Of a stretch of DNA of 63,151 nt, positions 1-8,516 are shown one piece after another. Position numbers and translations under genes: made by a program. How positions within the stretch are numbered: position 1 is the first letter of the stretch; each line of letters begins with the position of its first letter. The stretch is taken from NCBI RefSeq assembly GCF_900107765.1, contig NZ_FNQY01000023.1, positions 1 to 63,151 of the forward strand, in the 5' to 3' direction. Below the pieces are notes generated by a model, which saw only the letters and a program-made list of their open reading frames with translations, searched no databases and was not told the DNA's origin. This DNA is from Arachidicoccus rhizosphaerae (GTDB lineage Bacteria > Bacteroidota > Bacteroidia > Chitinophagales > Chitinophagaceae).

Positions 1-119
1 TTTTTTTTATTTTTTCTTTTCAGCCCTGTGTTCGCAACTTATTGTAAACCACTTGCTTGCAGAAGAAATTTATGATAAGAGCTGACCGATTCAGTGTTGT
101 CTTTTCCGTTTCGGGATTG

Positions 120-150
120 CAAAGGTAAGCGCTTTTTTTACTCTACCAAA
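120..150 (-). promoter_or_regulatory. Bacteroidota sigma-A promoter pointing out of the window
   Basis: On the minus strand a -33 TTTG (150-147) is followed by exactly 19 bp and a -7 TACCTTTG (127-120), a perfect match to the Bacteroidota consensus TTTG-N19-TAnnTTTG. Transcription would start near position 113 and run left off the window through an A-rich leader on the minus strand. No start codon with a credible reading frame follows inside the window, so the gene it serves is outside. A stable-RNA operon is one possibility, but that is inference. Confidence 0.6.
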
Positions 151-464
151 CTTATTTTAAAAGTTTTAAAAAACTATTTTTAAAACATCAATGTTTATCA
201 GCATTACAGAAGAAAAATAATTTTATAATGGACTGCCTGCTTTTATTCCCTTTACCGGACCTGCTGTCCGGTAAAAAGAGGCAGTATTACACTCAAACCC
301 CTACCCCGGCTGCATTTGGAGTCCAATTAGCATAGCAGGCATTAAAATTCTATAAACACAAGTGCTTAGGGCAGCGGACTGTTATTTATAGGACTGGCAC
401 CATCATTTAAATACGATACGCTATAAATAATTTCCCCCGGATAAGGGATTCCATTGAAAATACA

Positions 465-592
465 TAGCTTTGCCCTGTTTGGGTTAAATATACCAATCAT
501 ATAGTCATAGCGAGTCTCGTTGCTCGACAGTCTTATGGGTAACCATACTTAAACGTTGCCGTTCCGGGGTAGGAGCTGGAACGGCTTTTTTT
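465..592 (+). ncRNA. Candidate small RNA ending in an intrinsic terminator
   Basis: A -7 box TAGCTTTG (465-472) lies about 85 nt upstream of a strong terminator, so a transcript of roughly 115 nt could run from about 478 to 592. The interval contains two small hairpins (CGAG/CTCG near 511-526 and ATGG-GTAA-CCAT near 535-546) and no open frame. There is no -33 box at the right spacing and no match I recognise to 6S, SRP or tmRNA. It may instead be the 3' end of a longer untranslated transcript. Confidence 0.3.
558..592 (+). terminator. Intrinsic terminator
   Basis: GCCGTTCC (558-565) pairs perfectly with GGAACGGC (578-585) across a 12-nt loop, and seven T residues follow directly. This is a canonical rho-independent terminator on the plus strand, although no protein gene lies upstream of it in the window. 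Confidence 0.75.
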
Positions 593-772
593 CTTTTCCA
601 TTGTGGCAAATCTGCCACCTTTTAACATTCAGTTTCTTCATTATAGTACACCAGGTACCGGGCCCGGCTTATCTCCTATTTAGTTTGGACAGGTATTTGG
701 AGCAGTTAGGTAAGCCGTCCTCTTTACTGAGCGGTAGGGGAGTTTACATTTAATCACCAAAAGCCTAGAATC

Positions 773-1006
773 ATGCAAAACGATCATTTTAAAGTACCAT
801 TTAATCAGGCAGGTAACACCTATACAGTCCAGGTACATACGGAACCCTCCACAGATGATGTTGACACCTATGTCTGTCAATTAAACGGGGAGAGAATTAC
901 CCAGGTTCGCAAGGATATGGGTACATGGAAACAATTATGGGGGGAGCTCAAGGAAGCAGAAGTCCAGCAAATCGGACAGGCCATAGATCAGGAGCTAGCC
1001 AGATAG
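773..1006 (+). CDS. Small conserved-looking hypothetical protein
   Basis: This 77-residue protein is hydrophilic and acidic, with no signal peptide, membrane segment or cysteine cluster. The N-terminal half (about residues 7-45) looks like short beta strands and the C-terminal part (about 50-77) like one amphipathic helix, ending in a Gln/Glu-rich stretch. I do not recognise a named family. It is kept as a gene because its composition is protein-like, it starts at an ATG, and no competing gene occupies the locus. It stands alone between the terminator at 592 and the convergent alcohol dehydrogenase. Function unknown. Confidence 0.55.
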   Translation: MQNDHFKVPFNQAGNTYTVQVHTEPSTDDVDTYVCQLNGERITQVRKDMGTWKQLWGELKEAEVQQIGQAIDQELAR

Positions 1007-1052
1007 GCCGGCTCCTTGTATTCAATAGGCTTATTTACTCGTATGGTTATCA

Positions 1053-2078
1053 TTAATCCGCAGAAAAGTCTACAAATAGCTTAAATACGGCTTCAGGCTT
1101 ATCAGACCACTGCTGCATGGCGCCTCTAACTTCTTCGGGTTTTAATTTCTGGGTAATTAAATCTTCTAAAGGTAGCTTTCCGGTCTCCATATAGTTCATG
1201 ACGGCCCTGAAGTCTTCGGGCAGCGCATTTCGGGAGCCTCTGATATCCAGTTCTTTCTGAACAAACAGCTTGGTTGTAAAGGCGACTTCGTTTTTAGAAT
1301 ACCCGATATAAACGACTCTGCCGGTAAACGCCACTTCTTCAATGGCTGTCACATAAGTGGCCGGACTGCCAACGGCTTCAATAACAACATCCGGTCCCTG
1401 AGCAGCCGTAATTTTTTGCAGTGCATCATGGAGTTCGTCTTTTCCGGCATTGACCGTGTATTGAGCCCCTAATTTCCGGGCTATTGTTAATTTATGGTCA
1501 TCTAAATCCACTGCTATGACCCGGGCACCTCTAAGGCTGGCCCTGATAATCGCTCCTGCGCCTATCATGCCGCATCCAATAACCAAAACAGTATCAATAT
1601 CCGTCACACCACCTCTCTGAACCGCATGAAAACCAACGCTCAAAGGTTCTACTAAGGCCAGTTGCTCCCGGCTCAGCTGTTCATTCATCAAGAGCTTCTG
1701 CCAGGGTAATGCCAGATACTGCTGCATGGCACCATTACGCTGCACGCCCATGGTCTCATTATATTGACAGGCATTATATCTTCTTCTTTTACAGGATGGA
1801 CACTGGCCACAGTTCGTATAAGGGTTGGCGGTTACCAACATGCCCTTTTTAATATATTCAGGGACCTGATCCCCTTTTGCAACCACTTCTGCTGATATCT
1901 CATGTCCCGGAATGACCGGATATTGAACAAGTGGATTGGCACCTCTAAAAGTACTGAGATCCGTACCGCAGATGCCTATATAATTAATTTTTACAAGCAC
2001 CTCACCGGATGTAACCTCAGGGATATCGTTTTCCACTATTTCTACTTGCCCGGGTGAGGGAAATAGCACTGCCTTCAT
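1053..2078 (-). CDS. Zinc-dependent alcohol/polyol dehydrogenase (MDR family)
   Basis: A 341-residue medium-chain dehydrogenase that should oxidise a sugar, polyol or similar alcohol with NAD(P). The GroES-like N-terminal domain carries the catalytic zinc ligands Cys38 (CGTD) and His59-Glu60 (GHE), and the structural zinc lobe has Cys90, Cys93, Cys96 and Cys104. The Rossmann motif GCGMIG is at 168-173. The start used is the ATG at 2078; an earlier TTG at 2099 overlaps a TAnnTTTG box (2104-2097) that probably drives the gene and leaves a leader of only about 12 nt. It is divergent from the alpha-L-fucosidase, so oxidation of released L-fucose or another sugar is plausible. The closest known relatives are threonine, sorbitol and galactitol-phosphate dehydrogenases, and the true substrate cannot be read from the sequence. 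Confidence 0.85.
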   Translation of the reverse strand: MKAVLFPSPGQVEIVENDIPEVTSGEVLVKINYIGICGTDLSTFRGANPLVQYPVIPGHEISAEVVAKGDQVPEYIKKGMLVTANPYTNCGQCPSCKRRRYNACQYNETMGVQRNGAMQQYLALPWQKLLMNEQLSREQLALVEPLSVGFHAVQRGGVTDIDTVLVIGCGMIGAGAIIRASLRGARVIAVDLDDHKLTIARKLGAQYTVNAGKDELHDALQKITAAQGPDVVIEAVGSPATYVTAIEEVAFTGRVVYIGYSKNEVAFTTKLFVQKELDIRGSRNALPEDFRAVMNYMETGKLPLEDLITQKLKPEEVRGAMQQWSDKPEAVFKLFVDFSAD

Positions 2079-2096
2079 AATTTGATACAATTTTGC

Positions 2097-2104
2097 CAAA
2101 ATTA
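2097..2104 (-). promoter_or_regulatory. -7 box of the alcohol dehydrogenase
   Basis: Minus-strand TAATTTTG matches TAnnTTTG. It ends 19 nt before the ATG at 2078. No clear -33 TTG is present at 19-21 bp, so the promoter may need an activator. Confidence 0.45.
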
Positions 2105-2222
2105 CCTAATAAAGAATTTGTTCATTGGTAAAATATTTTCAATTATTAATCAATAATTGCCATCTTGTAGCTACTATTTATTAACGGATTGTCAAACAAG
2201 CGGAACTTTGCTGAACTATCCC

Positions 2223-2230
2223 TAATTTTG
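2223..2230 (+). promoter_or_regulatory. -7 box of the alpha-L-fucosidase
   Basis: TAATTTTG matches TAnnTTTG about 88 nt upstream of the GH29 start. The nearest TTTG (2207-2210) is only 12 bp away, too close for a -33 element. An activator-dependent promoter is possible. Confidence 0.4.
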
Positions 2231-2317
2231 TTATTCATAACATTTATTTACAATCCATTATTTTTCAGTGATTTAAACAATAATCGCCGGATACCGGATT
2301 AAACTTATTTGACATTA

Positions 2318-3802
2318 ATGAGAAAACTCCTTGTTTTGGCCATATGTGGCCTGATGATGACAACTGGGTTTGGACAAAAGTACCAGCCGAACTGGCAGTC
2401 GCTTAATACGCGTAAAATGCCTGAGTGGTTTCACCAGGACAAATTTGGCATATTTATTCATTGGGGACTGTATTCTGTGCCCGCCTATGCACCTGTCCTG
2501 CCGAACAGTGGTTATAATTACGCGGAATGGTACTGGCGTCGGATCAGAAGGGATCATACCGACGGAGAGGAGCAAAATGAAGCCTCCAGGCAACTTTTCA
2601 CCGATTTCCATAACAGGGTATATGGCAAGGATTTTAAATATGAGGATTTTGAGCCTATGTTTAAAGCGGAGCTGTATGACCCTAAACAATGGGCGGAGGT
2701 CTTTAAAGAGTCGGGCGCTAAATACGTGGTGCTGACCTCCAAACACCATGAGGGCTATACCCTTTGGAACAGCCCTGAAGCCGACAAAACCTGGGGGCAT
2801 CCCTGGAATGCCGTAACGGGTACGCCTAAAAGGGATTTACTTGGAGATCTCTCAAAGGCAGTAAGGGCCGAAGGATTAAAAATGGGTTACTACTACTCCT
2901 TATATGAATGGTTTAACCCTTTGTGGTTAACCAACAAACAAAAATATGTGACCCAGCATATGATTCCCCAGTTAAAGGATCTGGTTAATAAATATAAACC
3001 GTCCATCATCTTCGCGGATGGTGAATGGTCTTTACCGGATACTGCCTGGCACAGTCTTCAATTCTTATCCTGGCTAGTTAACAGCTCTCCTGTAAAGGAT
3101 GAAGTAGTGGTGGACGACCGCTGGGGCAGTAATACCAGGAGTATGAATCACGGGGCCATGTATACCACTTCCGAATATGGAAGTGGTATGGATAAAAGCA
3201 TTATCTGGGAACAATGTGAGGGCATCGGCCACTCCTTTGGTTATAACCGCAATGAGCAATTAGCAGATTATAAATCAGCAAAAGACCTGATACTCATGCT
3301 CGTGGATATTGTTTCCCGTGGTGGCAACCTCTTACTGGATATCGGCCCGACAGCCGATGGCAGAATCCCTGTCATCATGCAGCAAAGACTTCAGCAAATG
3401 GGTGCCTGGTTAAAAATAAACGGTGAGGCGATTTATGGCACGGAAGCCTTTGATCACCCTTATCAGTGGAGTGAAGGTATCGTGCCCGGTCAAAAAGAAG
3501 GCAATTATATGAATGGCTACAGCACGACAGAATTAACCAGACCTAAAAAAGATACGGCCCATATCGAAGCATTTTTCACGACCAAAGGCAAGGACTTATA
3601 TTGCACGCTGCCGGCGTACCAGCCTCAGCTCTTATTAAAGGGCGTTAAAGCGCCTAAGAGCGGTACAGCCCTGTTATTAGGAACAGATATTCAGGTTCCG
3701 GTCAGCCAGAAGGGCAAGGACTGCATGATTAACTTAAACGGCTTAAAGGCCGATCAGTTAACGGGTAAGATATTCACCTTAAAACTTTCCGGCTCAAGGT
3801 AG
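2318..3802 (+). CDS. Alpha-L-fucosidase, GH29
   Basis: A secreted 494-residue GH29 enzyme that hydrolyses terminal alpha-L-fucose with retention of configuration. A Sec signal peptide covers about residues 1-19 (MRKLLVLAIC... ending TGFGQ). The family core is visible from FGIFIHWG (43-50) and the His-His pair of SKHHEG (141-146) to FADGEW, in which Asp234 is the expected nucleophile. The C-terminal 100 residues form a small beta-sandwich-like extension. The ATG at 2318 is used because it starts the signal peptide; a TTG nine bases earlier adds nothing. It is divergent from the dehydrogenase and convergent with a sulfatase, fitting removal of fucose from a sulfated glycan. Confidence 0.92.
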   Translation: MRKLLVLAICGLMMTTGFGQKYQPNWQSLNTRKMPEWFHQDKFGIFIHWGLYSVPAYAPVLPNSGYNYAEWYWRRIRRDHTDGEEQNEASRQLFTDFHNRVYGKDFKYEDFEPMFKAELYDPKQWAEVFKESGAKYVVLTSKHHEGYTLWNSPEADKTWGHPWNAVTGTPKRDLLGDLSKAVRAEGLKMGYYYSLYEWFNPLWLTNKQKYVTQHMIPQLKDLVNKYKPSIIFADGEWSLPDTAWHSLQFLSWLVNSSPVKDEVVVDDRWGSNTRSMNHGAMYTTSEYGSGMDKSIIWEQCEGIGHSFGYNRNEQLADYKSAKDLILMLVDIVSRGGNLLLDIGPTADGRIPVIMQQRLQQMGAWLKINGEAIYGTEAFDHPYQWSEGIVPGQKEGNYMNGYSTTELTRPKKDTAHIEAFFTTKGKDLYCTLPAYQPQLLLKGVKAPKSGTALLLGTDIQVPVSQKGKDCMINLNGLKADQLTGKIFTLKLSGSR

Positions 3803-4102
3803 GCAGTAAATAGCTTTTTATGTTAACTAGTGCGGGGTGTAATTGGAAATTATTTGCCAATTACACCCCGCACTAGTTAAGCGCCTCTCTCTGCCTCTCT
3901 GCCCGCAATCATTACGAGACTTATGAAGTTTAGGCATTTTAAATGCGTCATATTTTGAAGGACCCGAACATAGACATGGTTATATCCGCCTATTCTAAGT
4001 CCGGGTGCCCCCAAATATATACCGTCAACTATGCCATAACCTGACGTCCGCCACAAAAGATGGTTGGCTTATTTATAAACATCTGATAAGTATAGGTTTG
4101 TC
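3803..4102. other. Intergenic region between convergent fucosidase and sulfatase
   Basis: Apart from the long inverted repeat at 3823-3880, nothing recognisable is seen. No open frame in the remaining 220 bp looks like protein. Confidence 0.5.
3823..3880. repeat. Perfect 24-bp inverted repeat between convergent genes
   Basis: The arms 3823-3846 and 3857-3880 are perfect reverse complements over 24 bp, separated by a 10-nt loop. The core of the arm is GTGCGGGGTGTAATTGG. No T-run follows on either strand, so this is not a textbook intrinsic terminator. It lies 21 bp after the fucosidase stop and 222 bp from the sulfatase stop. It could still end or stabilise both transcripts. Confidence 0.8.
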
Positions 4103-6355
4103 TTACTTCAAATAAAAAAGATCTGTCTTTTTGAGGGGTCGCCTCGAAAACTCAGGGCCACTCCAGGACAACTGCAGCGCAGCGGTTGACTTATTTGCAC
4201 CAGCGCTTTGATCAGCCTGTGAGGCGTCCTGTTTTATAAAAAGATGCAAAGGATGCAACCCCGCTTTTAAAAACACGGAGGCTACTTTATCTGATACTCC
4301 CTGATACCCAAAATCATCGTCAATTAGCTGCATGTCATGCAGGCGCATAAAGCAGGGGGATGCGGTTTTCAGATAAAACGTATAACGCCCATCCCTGGGC
4401 ACACTTATATATCCATCTAAGGCTAGAATACCGGCCTGCCTTAACTTTTTTTGATCCGTACCCGGCAGCTCTCTAGTTGTGAGATCTGCAGGGGAACATA
4501 CCCCCTTTTCAGCAGGCTGCAGGGTGCTGGTTTGCGGGATCCATGAATAAGCACCCTTAAAAAACTTCCAGCTAAGCCCGCTTAGGAGTTCCCCCTTTTT
4601 CACCTCCTTTAATTGAGCAACCGCAGGCACCAGCGCACTGTCATAAGGTCTCTTGGCCCACTTTTCAGGCCTTCTTACCTGCAAGACCCGTGCTTTAAAA
4701 TAATCCTGCAGTTCAGCTATCGTCCTGACCGGTTCTGTCAAAGGAGCATTCATATTGATCTTTACCGTTTTTTCGGGTTGACTGGCCAGATTTACACGCT
4801 CTCCGGGATCAGTTACCACATTATATATTTCAAAATCATCGCCGGCTGATTGAATATTGTAGCGGACTGCGACAAAACTATCCAGCCGCATCAACTGCAT
4901 CTGGTCACGTAAACGGTTTCTATGCCCCGGTGCAAACTCTTTAAACCCTGGCGTATTACCATGGAAGTAATATTCATTATAAATCAGACTAACCAGCTGC
5001 TTTTTTGGATGCCCGGTCAACTCCGCCAGCAAGGAGCGACCGTCCATCCTTTCTGGAGGTACCGACCCGGCAGCCTGAATAAAAGTAGGCGCCCAGTCAT
5101 AGGAGACGCTCGGACTGGAAATAACCTGTCCGGCAGGTATATGACCGGGCCAGGCGGCGATGACCGGCATTCTGACCCCTCCTTCCCAGTTATCTCTTTT
5201 GATCCCGTCAAAAGGGCCATAACTGGCAAAGAAAGTGGGTTTTACATGAGCGTACCCCTTAGGCAGATAATCTTCTATGGAAGGGCCATTATCGGAAGTA
5301 AAGACCACGATGGTATTGTCATCGATTTTTAAGTCCTTCAAAAGCGCCATCAGGTCTCCGACGCAGTAATCAATCCTTCTATTGGACATGGCATAACGCT
5401 TATAAGTATCCGGCCAGGACACCTGGGGTGTGGAAGGGTCATTGTCATCATCATAGGTGGCGTTTGCGTAGTCTGGATGCATATAACTGTCTGGAGTGCC
5501 GGTGGCTGTGTTGATCATATGCCCCGGGCGCCCCAGCCATTGAAGCCCGCCTTTAAGCCCCTGACCTTGAGGATAGGCCTCTGTAGGCAGCTCCAGGACA
5601 GCATGAGGTGTCTCAAAAGCCAGATACATAAAAAACGGTTTGTCTTTTTGGACACTTTTTTCATATTGTGTAATCCATTTTTTGGCATAAGCTGTCCACA
5701 GATCCGGGGTATAACATTTATCTAATTCAGCAGTGATGTTTTTCCCTTCATCCCAGACTTCTATTGGGGTATGCTCCGGAAAATAAAGCGCCTCCTTGGG
5801 ATAGTGTTCATGGCCATCCATGTGCCGCATATAGCCAAAAAACTGATCAAACCCACGATTCGTTGGTCTTGCGTTCCAGTCATTGCCGTTAACATCCCAG
5901 GGGGTAGCACCCTGCAGACCCCATTTACCGATGGCAACGGTCTGGTAACCCAGTGATTTGAGCGTGGATGCCATTGTGTAATTACTATCGATAGCCCGGT
6001 CAAATTCATTGTCTCTAACATTGGCATGCCCCTGGCTGACACCCAGCATCAGGGAGGCTCTGGAGGGCGCACAAACCGGCGCTGCCGAATATTGATCCGT
6101 AAGCATGGCACCGCTTTTTGCCAGCTGGTCCAAATAAGGCGACCGCTCAAAAGGCTTGCCTTCTTTTTCTCTTTGGTGCTGAAAGAACACCCCTACATCT
6201 CCATATCCCTGGTCGTCTGTCAGGATGAAAATAATATTGGGCTGTTTGGATTTAATGGTTTGTGCATATAGGCTTTTCGGTGCCGGCATAACCGCCGCAA
6301 GACTTATTAAGCCCAGAGTGGAAACAAGTTGTTTGCGGCCAAAAGTTCGGTTCAT
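4103..6355 (-). CDS. Secreted sulfatase, formylglycine type, with C-terminal PA14-like region
   Basis: A 750-residue sulfatase that should hydrolyse sulfate esters, probably on a carbohydrate, in the periplasm or at the surface. A signal peptide spans about residues 1-31 (to SLYAQ). The catalytic metal ligands appear as LTDDQG (Asp47, Asp48), and the C-x-P-x-R signature VCAPSR places Cys95 as the residue converted to formylglycine. The maturing enzyme (FGE or anSME) is not in this window. The extra C-terminal part, about residues 610-750 with DGRYTFYLKT, resembles a PA14-type carbohydrate-binding domain. It follows the SusCD pair on the same strand but a weak terminator lies between, so it may have its own promoter. 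Confidence 0.9.
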   Translation of the reverse strand: MNRTFGRKQLVSTLGLISLAAVMPAPKSLYAQTIKSKQPNIIFILTDDQGYGDVGVFFQHQREKEGKPFERSPYLDQLAKSGAMLTDQYSAAPVCAPSRASLMLGVSQGHANVRDNEFDRAIDSNYTMASTLKSLGYQTVAIGKWGLQGATPWDVNGNDWNARPTNRGFDQFFGYMRHMDGHEHYPKEALYFPEHTPIEVWDEGKNITAELDKCYTPDLWTAYAKKWITQYEKSVQKDKPFFMYLAFETPHAVLELPTEAYPQGQGLKGGLQWLGRPGHMINTATGTPDSYMHPDYANATYDDDNDPSTPQVSWPDTYKRYAMSNRRIDYCVGDLMALLKDLKIDDNTIVVFTSDNGPSIEDYLPKGYAHVKPTFFASYGPFDGIKRDNWEGGVRMPVIAAWPGHIPAGQVISSPSVSYDWAPTFIQAAGSVPPERMDGRSLLAELTGHPKKQLVSLIYNEYYFHGNTPGFKEFAPGHRNRLRDQMQLMRLDSFVAVRYNIQSAGDDFEIYNVVTDPGERVNLASQPEKTVKINMNAPLTEPVRTIAELQDYFKARVLQVRRPEKWAKRPYDSALVPAVAQLKEVKKGELLSGLSWKFFKGAYSWIPQTSTLQPAEKGVCSPADLTTRELPGTDQKKLRQAGILALDGYISVPRDGRYTFYLKTASPCFMRLHDMQLIDDDFGYQGVSDKVASVFLKAGLHPLHLFIKQDASQADQSAGANKSTAALQLSWSGPEFSRRPLKKTDLFYLK

Positions 6356-6412
6356 ATAAATTAATTTAAATTTTCAGGAGACATATAATGGCTGAATACT
6401 CCATTTACAGGT

Positions 6413-6437
6413 CCCTGTTTCAATCAAAAAAACAGGG
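6413..6437 (-). other. Hairpin in the sulfatase leader
   Basis: CCCTGTTT (6413-6420) pairs with AAACAGGG (6430-6437) across a 9-nt loop, about 60 nt upstream of the sulfatase ATG. It has no U-tract on the minus strand. It may structure the 5' leader of the sulfatase mRNA. Confidence 0.3.
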
Positions 6438-6520
6438 GGCGGCCTACTTCAGTTATCAGTTTCGGCAGCCCCCAGTACATTTATTGCTGTTACCTTTAAG
6501 TAAGCAGTCTTTATTTTATC

Positions 6521-6550
6521 CCATAAAAGAAAGGCCGTTTAAATGGCCTT
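6521..6550 (-). terminator. Weak terminator after susD
   Basis: AAGGCC (6531-6536) pairs with GGCCTT (6545-6550) around an 8-nt loop, and on the minus strand a T-rich tract (TCTTTTATG) follows. It lies just after the SusD stop and would reduce read-through into the sulfatase. Confidence 0.5.
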
Positions 6551-6565
6551 CCCAAAAATCATTCA

Positions 6566-8476
6566 TTAATCCCAGCCTGGATTTTGGTCCAGTGCCGGAT
6601 TTAAAGCGATTTCATTGGTAGGTACCTGGTAAAGGTAATATTTATCCAACCAGCCTTTGCCAGATTTAACAGGATCGTTAAACAGGAAGCGGTAGCCCTG
6701 TGTCATACCCGTGTTATCGGCCTGGGAAGTACTCGTGTTCAGCAGGCTTCCTGTAATCTCGGATTTATTGATCCACATACCATAATCCTGCCGGTTGACA
6801 TACCAGGCTGCTTTATCCCATCTTCTGATATCATCAAAACCAAATCCTTCTCCCATCAGTTCAATCATACGCTCTCTTCTGATTTCCCAAAGAATCGGAT
6901 CGATGGACTGATCTCTGGCCGGATCAAAATCTGCTCCAATGGAGGCCAGCGTCATATGGGCTACAGACGCCCTGTCACGCAGTTTATTAATAGTCTCATC
7001 GGCAATGGCCTGTGTAAACTGACCCATTTCCCACATACACTCCGCATAATTCAGTAATACTTCATCTATTTTAAAGATGGGTTTATCGGAGGTATTTAAG
7101 GCTGAATTATTAAAACTGGTCTCCCATTGATCATAATATTTCCAGACATAATAACCGGACCGGCAGGATACAAAGGCTTTCGTGGCACTGGAAGTTCCAT
7201 CTGCAAAGTTAGGTACAGCACCCAGCACGGTAGCTGACCAGTTTTGAGAAGGCAGGCGTTTCATGCCGATACCAGGATTGGAGCAGCTGAGGTTGGGGCC
7301 CATGATATCAATATATTCTCTGTCCCCAGGATCTGAGGTATAGGACCAGCCGGGGGCATCCCCCGGCGTACTGCTGACCCGAAAAGGGGGCATTACGGTC
7401 TGATAAAGCCTGGGATCTCTGTTTCTAAAAGTAGCATAAGGTGTTTTATCGCCTGCATACTGCGTATTGGCAGCATTATGTATAGGTAACCCGTTTTTAG
7501 TCAGATACATGTCCACGGTATGCTGAGGCATCTCTACATTATGCGAGGAGGTATGCTCTATATAGGAGGAATTGCAATAATAATTGGTATTGGCAAAATA
7601 CTCCTTATATAAAATCACTCCGGGAATTCCATCCAGGCTTTCAGTTGTCCACATCTCCCCATATCCGGAGGCAGGAGAACCGTCAGTGCCTGTATAGAGC
7701 GTAGGATACAGGGCCATTAATTGCTTGGAGGCGCTGGCACATTCCTGCAAATAGTTGTTATAATCTCCTAAATTATGATATTTTCTCCAGGTGGCTTCTC
7801 TTAATGTAAATCTGGATATCACCGCCAGAATACAGTTTTTATTGATGGTATTGGCACCATCCTGAGCGGAAAAATCACCAATATTTTCCTCTGCCCATTT
7901 CAGACGGGCCAAAATGGAATCGGTTACCACAAGTCTGTCGACTCTTGGGCCATAAGCCTGCTCAGAGGAAGTTCCAAGGGTCGTATTCACCCAAGGCACA
8001 TTGCCAAAATGGTTGACAAGTTCCATATACCAGTAACAATAAAAGAAATAACCAACTGCTTTCCAGTGATTGCGCTCTTCAACCGAAAGACTGCCATCAC
8101 CGATATGGTCCAGCATAATATTGATTCTCCTGATATAACTAAAATTCCAGCCATTCCCGGAAACCGCATCTTCTATTGTCTGCCAGGCATACGGGTTTTG
8201 CTGACTGGTGCCTTTAAAGGTGAGGTAGTTGGCATAATAATCTCCCCGGTACTGTGCATTTTGAGGGAAGCCATTGGTTACAGAAGTGAGGATCGTTGCA
8301 TCGGTAAACATGCCGTAACATGGATACAAATAGGATTTAAAATTATCATAAGTCTGGAAAGCCGTGCTTTCCGTAGGTGAGGTGATCGGATATTTCTCTA
8401 AATAATCTTTAGAGCAGGACCCCATTATGACCAGCACCAGGGCTAAAACTAAACATATATTTTTCATCTGTTTCAT
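6566..8476 (-). CDS. SusD/RagB-family glycan-binding lipoprotein
   Basis: A 636-residue surface lipoprotein of the SusD/RagB family that should form a lid over the SusC transporter and capture its glycan ligand. The lipobox is IMGSC (Cys21 from the first ATG), followed by KDYLEKYP, typical of mature SusD N-termini. The C-terminal block FKIDEVLLNYAECMWEMGQ through IRRERMIELMGEGFGFDDIRRW is the usual family signature. Two in-frame ATGs (8476 and 8467) are possible; either gives a good signal peptide. It starts 40 bp after the SusC stop, so the two form one transcription unit. Ligand unknown, but sulfatase and fucosidase neighbours suggest a sulfated fucose-containing glycan. Confidence 0.93.
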   Translation of the reverse strand: MKQMKNICLVLALVLVIMGSCSKDYLEKYPITSPTESTAFQTYDNFKSYLYPCYGMFTDATILTSVTNGFPQNAQYRGDYYANYLTFKGTSQQNPYAWQTIEDAVSGNGWNFSYIRRINIMLDHIGDGSLSVEERNHWKAVGYFFYCYWYMELVNHFGNVPWVNTTLGTSSEQAYGPRVDRLVVTDSILARLKWAEENIGDFSAQDGANTINKNCILAVISRFTLREATWRKYHNLGDYNNYLQECASASKQLMALYPTLYTGTDGSPASGYGEMWTTESLDGIPGVILYKEYFANTNYYCNSSYIEHTSSHNVEMPQHTVDMYLTKNGLPIHNAANTQYAGDKTPYATFRNRDPRLYQTVMPPFRVSSTPGDAPGWSYTSDPGDREYIDIMGPNLSCSNPGIGMKRLPSQNWSATVLGAVPNFADGTSSATKAFVSCRSGYYVWKYYDQWETSFNNSALNTSDKPIFKIDEVLLNYAECMWEMGQFTQAIADETINKLRDRASVAHMTLASIGADFDPARDQSIDPILWEIRRERMIELMGEGFGFDDIRRWDKAAWYVNRQDYGMWINKSEITGSLLNTSTSQADNTGMTQGYRFLFNDPVKSGKGWLDKYYLYQVPTNEIALNPALDQNPGWD

Positions 8477-8516
8477 TGTATTTTTCTTTAATAACTATGA
8501 CCGGATAACGGCTCCG

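Larger units (their letters stand above)
1..772. other. Intergenic region with outward promoter and a terminator
   Basis: No convincing protein gene is seen in this stretch. The left edge is a T-rich run, which reads as an A-rich leader on the minus strand. It contains the outward promoter at 120-150, a -7-like box at 465-472 and a strong intrinsic terminator at 558-592. A 65-codon frame at 556-753 begins inside the terminator stem and shows no protein-like features, so it is not called. Confidence 0.5.

Noticed and set aside
556-753. A 65-codon open frame on the plus strand
   Set aside because: It begins inside the stem of an intrinsic terminator and its translation is rich in Phe/Leu with no protein-like pattern.
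3823-3880. The long inverted repeat as ends of an insertion sequence or MITE
   Set aside because: The other long hairpins in the window have unrelated sequences, there is no target duplication, and all lie between convergent genes, so 3'-end function is more likely.
4922-5332. A 136-codon frame antisense to the sulfatase
   Set aside because: Completely inside the sulfatase, whose catalytic motifs are intact on the other strand.
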